The notes beneath the pieces were generated by a model. It ran no database searches. It was not told the origin of the DNA and saw nothing but the letters and a program-made list of their open reading frames with translations. Below are positions 6,752 through 10,865 of a stretch of 10,865 bases of DNA, piece after piece. Source of the stretch: Actinomycetota bacterium (GTDB lineage: Bacteria; Actinomycetota; Actinomycetes; S36-B12); the NCBI GenBank assembly GCA_026392575.1, contig JAPLBU010000284.1, positions 1 through 10,865 on the forward strand. Direction: 5' to 3'. Both the position numbers and the translations under genes were made by a program. Within the stretch, counting starts at the first letter, position 1. Each line of letters starts with the position of its first letter.

Positions 6752-8413
6752 ATGCCTGCAGGAATCCTGGCGGATTTCGCGAGGGAACAGATGTCGTGCT
6801 GGCCGATGGCTGGAGGCGCGGTCGTGCTCGTCGATCGTGACGGGGTGATTGCCGAGTTCGGCTTCGGCCATGCCGATGTCGAGCACGGGATCTCAGCGCG
6901 ACCGGACCACCTGTTTCAGATCGGCTCTATCAGCAAGACGTTCGTCTCCGTGGCCGTCAACCAACTCGTGGACGAGGGCACGATGTCGCTCGATGAGCTG
7001 ATCACCGACATTCTGCCGTGGGTCGACCTCGGTCCCGGTGACGGTGGAGTTACCGTCCGCCAGTTGCTGTCGCACACCGGCGGTCTGATCATGGGTGGTG
7101 ACGGTGTCCCCGACGATATGGCGCAGCTGTGGGGCCTGCGCGACCTGACGCGCAGCGCGGAGCCGGAGCAGCACTTCCACTACTCGAATCTGGGGTACAT
7201 GCTCCTCGGCCAGGCGGTGCGCGCGCGAACTGGCACGCCCCTCTCGGAGGTCATGCGCACTCGCATCTTCGAGCCATTGGGGATGGCGGCTACGCGCGGG
7301 AGTATTCGAGAGGCGGATCGCGACCGGAGCGCGACCGGCTACTGGCCGGCCCGCGACGACAGTCCGTGGTTCCCCGGTGAGCCGTTATGCCCGGCGACGT
7401 GGTTCGAGATCGACATGGCCGACGGAAACGTGACATCCAATGCGACCGACATGGGTCGCTTCGCTCGATTCCTGCTCAGCAACGGCACGGTGGACGGTGC
7501 GTCCGTCATCTCTGAGGAGGCGCTGACGCGGATCGGGTCGGCGACGGCACCCGGTGGCGAGGACATCGTCGGCCTGCGCGGTGGCCTGCCCGTCACGCTC
7601 AGCCGCTACGGCCTCGGCGTCAATGTCGAGACCATCGATGGTCACCATTGCCTGACCCACGGTGGTGGCATGGTGGGCTTCCAGACCTTCCTCCTCGTTG
7701 ACCGAACGGCAGGAGTCGGCGTAGCCGTGCTGACGAACGCCAACGGCTGCTACCCGGTGGCGCAGGTGATCGCTCGCGCCGGGCATCAGATCCTGCGCGG
7801 CGGATCAATCCCCGCACTGCCGACTGGTCATGATGCGATCTCCATCAACGACGTTGTCATCGACCGCGGAGATGCCTGGCATGGGGACTTCGTCGCTGAG
7901 ACGCCTGAAGGGGAGAGGGCTGTAACAATCACGCGCGATGATGCCGGGGCATTGCAGCTGCGCTCCGACGGTGTGGACGGGCGTCTCGTGCCCTTCCTGG
8001 GTCGCTACGTGACCGACCACCGAGGCCTGCGTGACTACCGCTGGGATGCGGATTCCGTCGACGGGGAGCCGCGGTGGATTTGCGGGCCCGATGTCTTCCG
8101 TCCTGTCGGGTCCGCATCGCTCGACCTCATCGATCATGACGCGGCGGGCGACTCCCTCCTTGGTCGGTACCGCTCCTACTCGCCGTGGTTCACCAACTTC
8201 CGCATCTTCCGACGGCAGGGACACCTCTTCCTGTCGGCTCCCGGCGGGGTGGAGGCACCGAGTGAGGACTGCCTGCTGGTCCCCGTAGACGGCGGATGGC
8301 GGATCGGTGCTGACGCGTGGCTGCCCGAACGCCTGGTGGCTGGTCCCATCGTCAATGGGCGGGCCATCTCGGTGATCCGAGATGGCGTGCCCTACTCGCG
8401 CACCGATTTCTGA
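6752..8413 (+). CDS. Serine hydrolase of the beta-lactamase/class C family with a large C-terminal beta-rich region
   Basis: 553-residue serine hydrolase (beta-lactamase, PF00144-type fold). The nucleophile motif SISK is at 59-62, the second motif YSN at 144-146 and the third HGGG at 303-306, so the catalytic set is complete. RQLLSHTGGL (103-112) and the NVTSNATDMGRFARFLL segment (226-242) are also typical. There is no signal peptide or membrane helix, so it should act in the cytoplasm, unlike resistance beta-lactamases or most D,D-peptidases. Residues from about 365 to 553 form a separate, strand-rich region that I do not recognise in detail; such tails occur in D-aminopeptidases and EstB-like esterases of this family. 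A peptidase, amidase or esterase working on the imported substrate fits better than antibiotic resistance. It contains the only TTA codon I found in the window (7385-7387). Its end overlaps the opposing transporter gene. Confidence 0.92.
   Translation: MPAGILADFAREQMSCWPMAGGAVVLVDRDGVIAEFGFGHADVEHGISARPDHLFQIGSISKTFVSVAVNQLVDEGTMSLDELITDILPWVDLGPGDGGVTVRQLLSHTGGLIMGGDGVPDDMAQLWGLRDLTRSAEPEQHFHYSNLGYMLLGQAVRARTGTPLSEVMRTRIFEPLGMAATRGSIREADRDRSATGYWPARDDSPWFPGEPLCPATWFEIDMADGNVTSNATDMGRFARFLLSNGTVDGASVISEEALTRIGSATAPGGEDIVGLRGGLPVTLSRYGLGVNVETIDGHHCLTHGGGMVGFQTFLLVDRTAGVGVAVLTNANGCYPVAQVIARAGHQILRGGSIPALPTGHDAISINDVVIDRGDAWHGDFVAETPEGERAVTITRDDAGALQLRSDGVDGRLVPFLGRYVTDHRGLRDYRWDADSVDGEPRWICGPDVFRPVGSASLDLIDHDAAGDSLLGRYRSYSPWFTNFRIFRRQGHLFLSAPGGVEAPSEDCLLVPVDGGWRIGADAWLPERLVAGPIVNGRAISVIRDGVPYSRTDF
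8392..8413. other. Tail-to-tail overlap of convergent coding sequences
   Basis: The last 22 bases of the serine hydrolase gene (+) are also the last 22 bases of the DHA2 transporter gene (-). Both stop codons (TGA at 8411-8413 on +, TAG at 8394-8392 on -) are clear. I see no GC-rich hairpin with a T-run on either strand here, so transcripts from the two operons probably overlap. Confidence 0.85.
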
Positions 8414-10008
8414 CTGGACGGCTCTGCTGCTACCTCAGCAAAGAGGGCCTTCTCCTCGCTGAAGTGCGGGTACTTCCACCACACGAGAACGACTCCGATC
8501 ACGACCGATGCGATGGCCACACCGATCGCAGCAGCCTTGCCCTCAGTGAACGCCTGCTGGGCGGCGTTGATCAGCTCAGCTGCGTTGGCGCTCGACATCG
8601 TCGCGGCGACGGCCTCAGCACCTTCGTATGACGAGGCGATCTGGACGGCCGCCGTCTTGCCGAGCGCCTGTGCCTGGTCGGGTGGCAGCGCGGCAAACGC
8701 CTTGACGAAGTACTGGCTGTAGGCGATCGCGAGCAAGGTGCCCAGCAGGGCCTGGAACACCGCGCCGCCGAGGTCCTTGGTGAGGTCGGCGGATCCGGAG
8801 CTCATGCCGGCCTTGCTGATGGGGAGCGACATGCTCAGCGAGCGCATCGCAGCGGTCGATGAGAAGCCAATACCGATCCCGAGCAGCACGTAGGCGACGA
8901 GCACCCAGACCAGGCTCGCCCCGGGCTGCCAGAAGATGAGCATCTCGACGAAACCGACGGCCACGACGCCGAGCCCGACCATGAACGGCAGTCGGGTGCC
9001 CTTGGCCTCGATGACGTTGCCGGCGATGATCGAGGCGGGCATCATTCCAACGGCGAGCCCAACCGTGAGCAGCACGGCCGTAAGCGGCGTCTGGTGCAGG
9101 ACGTTCTGGGTGAACTGCTGGCCGATGAACATCCCCCCGACGAGGGCGCCGAAGGCGACGAGTCCGACGACGAAGGCGACCCAGAAGGTCGGGATCGACG
9201 CGGCCTTGAGATCGAACAGCGGGTTGGGTGCCCGTCGCTCCCGGAGGACGAAGAGCAGCCCCGAGATCAGCGTGACGCCGAAGAGGATTCCGATGACGGG
9301 CGTGAAGCCCTGCGGGAGCAGCACGATGCCGAGGACGAACGACGAGATCATCACGACACTGAGCCCGCCGCCGGGATGGTCGACCGGGTCGTTGACCTCG
9401 CCACCCTTCTTGGGCAGGACGATGAAGCCGACCACGAAGACGACGATGGCTACAGGCACGGTGATCAGGAAGACGGATCCCCACCACAGCGAGCCGAGCA
9501 TCCAGCCGCCAATGATGGGGCCGATGACCGACGTGCCGGTGCCGATACCGGTCCACAGCGAGATGGCTCGCGTCTTCGGGGGGCCGCTCCACAGCGAGGC
9601 GATGAGAGAAAGCGTCGTGGGGTAGAGCATCCCGCAGGAGATGCCGACGGCAATCTGTGCACCGATGAGCATCGTTGCGCTCGTCGACATCGCGGACAGG
9701 ATCGAGAACGGCACGCACAGTGCGGCACCGATCAGGAGCAACTTCTTGCGGCCATAGCGGTCGCCGACCGCCCCGAGATACAGGACGGTGGCAGCGATCC
9801 CCAGCTGGTAGGCGTCGGTGATGGCGGTGAGCTGCGTGTCGGTCGCGTCGAGCGCGCGGCCGATGGAGGGGAGGGCGACGTTGGAGATCGAGGTATTGAT
9901 GTTCGCGACGATCGCGCCGGCGATCAGCGTCGCCAGGATGATGCCTGCCTTCGCCGGCACGCCCGCCAATGGGGATGCGGCCTTCGCGGGCGGGCTGGCG
10001 GTCGTCAC
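8392..10008 (-). CDS. MFS transporter, DHA2 (14-helix) drug/proton antiporter family
   Basis: 538-residue integral membrane protein of the EmrB/QacA-like DHA2 family, which uses the proton gradient to export drugs or metabolites. Motif A, GAVGDRYGRKK, is at 79-89 between helices 2 and 3. The antiporter motif C, GTGTSVIGPIIGGW, is at 156-169 in helix 5. Hydrophobic segments fit 14 helices. A long non-membrane stretch at about 437-490, rich in Ala and Gln, lies before the last helix, where DHA2 proteins usually have their large outer loop. The start is GTG 10008; an in-frame stop lies ten codons upstream and no other start is available, although the ribosome-binding site is weak. It follows the dehydrogenase gene by 53 bases on the same strand. 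The substrate is unknown, and no TetR- or MarR-type regulator is in view. Confidence 0.94.
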   Translation of the reverse strand: MTTASPPAKAASPLAGVPAKAGIILATLIAGAIVANINTSISNVALPSIGRALDATDTQLTAITDAYQLGIAATVLYLGAVGDRYGRKKLLLIGAALCVPFSILSAMSTSATMLIGAQIAVGISCGMLYPTTLSLIASLWSGPPKTRAISLWTGIGTGTSVIGPIIGGWMLGSLWWGSVFLITVPVAIVVFVVGFIVLPKKGGEVNDPVDHPGGGLSVVMISSFVLGIVLLPQGFTPVIGILFGVTLISGLLFVLRERRAPNPLFDLKAASIPTFWVAFVVGLVAFGALVGGMFIGQQFTQNVLHQTPLTAVLLTVGLAVGMMPASIIAGNVIEAKGTRLPFMVGLGVVAVGFVEMLIFWQPGASLVWVLVAYVLLGIGIGFSSTAAMRSLSMSLPISKAGMSSGSADLTKDLGGAVFQALLGTLLAIAYSQYFVKAFAALPPDQAQALGKTAAVQIASSYEGAEAVAATMSSANAAELINAAQQAFTEGKAAAIGVAIASVVIGVVLVWWKYPHFSEEKALFAEVAAEPSSQKSVRE

Positions 10009-10061
10009 AGGCTGATGGTCCCACGATGACGATCGCGTTCATCGCCTCGAAGAGTGAATCC
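10009..10061. other. Short gap between dehydrogenase and transporter genes
   Basis: These 53 bases separate two minus-strand genes. I see no hairpin terminator and no convincing promoter. An ATG near 10043 preceded by GAGG-like sequence is in a different frame from the transporter and opens only a shadow frame. The two genes are most simply read as co-transcribed. Confidence 0.6.
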
Positions 10062-10865
10062 TCAGATCGAGATTGCCACCTTGCCGCAGGAATGGCCGGC
10101 CTCGACATGCCGGATGGCCTCAGAAGCCTGGGCAAGTGGGTAGGTCTGATCGAGCAGCGGTGTCACGTCGCCAGCCTCGATGAGTTGCGTCAGACTCGAG
10201 AGGTCCTCGGCTCCTTCCTTGGCCACCAGCCCGGTGAGGCGCTGGCCGACGAACACCGAGACGAGTGGTGCCATCAGCTGGCGCTCGAAGCCGCCAAGCA
10301 TCGGGCCACCGCCGTGTTCGCCGCCCACCAGGACAAGGGTTCCCTTCGGTGTGAGCGCCCGTCGCAGAAGTGACAGCGAGCGGTTGCCGGCCGTGTCGAT
10401 GATGACGTCGTACTGCCGGCCGTTGGCGGTGATCTCCTCTGTCGTGTAGTCGATGACGTCGTCGGCACCGAGGGTGCGGACCACGCTGGTCTTCGTTGTG
10501 CTGCTGACGCCCGTCACACGCGCACCCGAAGCCTTGGCGATCTGCACGGCGAATGAGCCGACACCGCCAGCGGCACCGATGACGAGCACCTCCTGGCCGG
10601 GCTGCACGCGGCCGCTGTCGCGGACGGCCTGCAGCGCAGTGACCCCCGAGATGGGTGTCACCGCGGCCTGCTCGAAGGTGAGATTGGCGGGCTTGGTGGC
10701 CAGCTGGCCCTCCGGCGCTGCCGCGTACTCGGCGAAGGAGCCGCTTTCACAGGTGCCGTAGACCTCGTCGCCCGGCTGGAAGCGTGTGACCGCAGCACCC
10801 ACTGCCTCTACGACGCCAGCGACGTCGCGACCGCGAACCGCGACCTTGGGCTTCGTGAGGCCGAA
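10062..10865 (-). CDS. Zinc-independent medium-chain dehydrogenase (quinone oxidoreductase-like), N-terminus missing
   Basis: The gene enters from the right edge; 267 C-terminal residues are visible of an expected 310-330. It belongs to the medium-chain dehydrogenase/reductase superfamily, NADPH:quinone oxidoreductase-like branch, usually annotated NAD(P)-dependent alcohol dehydrogenase. The visible part starts in the GroES-like fold with GRDVAGVVEAVG (12-23) and PGDEVYG (31-37). The Rossmann glycine motif LVIGAAGGVGSFAVQIAK is at 94-111, followed by LGADDVIDY (132-140), and the C-terminal GKVAISI is typical. The structural-zinc cysteine cluster is absent. It probably reduces quinones, enals or ketones with NADPH in the cytoplasm. 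Pairing with an efflux gene suggests a stress or detoxification unit, which is inference. TGA stop at 10064-10062. Confidence 0.93.
   Translation of the reverse strand, partial: FGLTKPKVAVRGRDVAGVVEAVGAAVTRFQPGDEVYGTCESGSFAEYAAAPEGQLATKPANLTFEQAAVTPISGVTALQAVRDSGRVQPGQEVLVIGAAGGVGSFAVQIAKASGARVTGVSSTTKTSVVRTLGADDVIDYTTEEITANGRQYDVIIDTAGNRSLSLLRRALTPKGTLVLVGGEHGGGPMLGGFERQLMAPLVSVFVGQRLTGLVAKEGAEDLSSLTQLIEAGDVTPLLDQTYPLAQASEAIRHVEAGHSCGKVAISI

Noticed and set aside
6752..8413. Antibiotic-resistance beta-lactamase
   Set aside because: The family motifs are shared, but there is no signal peptide, the protein is far longer than class C enzymes, and the operon context is catabolic.
9094..10029. 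311-codon plus-strand open frame, strikingly rich in Asp, Glu and Arg
   Set aside because: The acidic composition is what the antisense of a hydrophobic membrane protein gives; no start site or motif supports it.
8615..10135. 506-codon open frame on the minus strand overlapping the DHA2 transporter
   Set aside because: It is the +1/+2 shadow of the transporter on the same strand, with Arg/His/Pro-rich low-complexity composition, while the other frame encodes a textbook 14-helix protein.

Overview
The window looks like a gene-dense stretch of a high-GC Gram-positive chromosome, most likely from an Actinomycetota. The reasons are strong G/C bias at third codon positions, frequent GTG starts, GTGA and ATGA gene overlaps, almost no TTA codons, and protein families whose best-recognised relatives are actinobacterial. 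I cannot name a genus. Only about 90 bases are non-coding in total, and I see no rRNA, tRNA, CRISPR array, insertion sequence or phage gene.

Bases 1-8413 (+ strand) hold one long operon, cut at its 5' end by the window edge. It encodes a complete Dpp/Opp-type ABC importer: solute-binding protein (C-terminal part only), two permeases and two ATPases. Three predicted cytoplasmic enzymes follow: an M20-family metallopeptidase/amidohydrolase homologue, a GlmS/AgaS-like sugar-phosphate SIS protein, and a serine hydrolase of the beta-lactamase/penicillin-binding class. Five successive gene pairs share their stop and start codons (GTGA or ATGA). A 23-base gap carrying its own ribosome-binding site precedes the serine hydrolase. 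The likely logic is uptake of a peptide-like or amino-sugar conjugate, then cleavage of amide or ester bonds and deamination or deglycation of a sugar phosphate. The substrate is not readable from the sequence.

The most unusual point is the M20 gene. Its N-terminal helix runs straight into the second metal-site motif, with about 75 residues of the usual catalytic domain missing, including the HxD motif that supplies the first metal ligand. The reading frame and both gene junctions are intact, so it looks like an in-frame internal deletion, either real or an assembly error.

Bases 8392-10865 (- strand) hold an unrelated pair: a zinc-independent quinone oxidoreductase-like dehydrogenase (N-terminus off the right edge), then a 14-helix DHA2-type drug/proton antiporter. 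The antiporter gene converges on the serine hydrolase gene, and their coding ends overlap by 22 bases. No regulator, promoter or convincing terminator is visible anywhere in the window.
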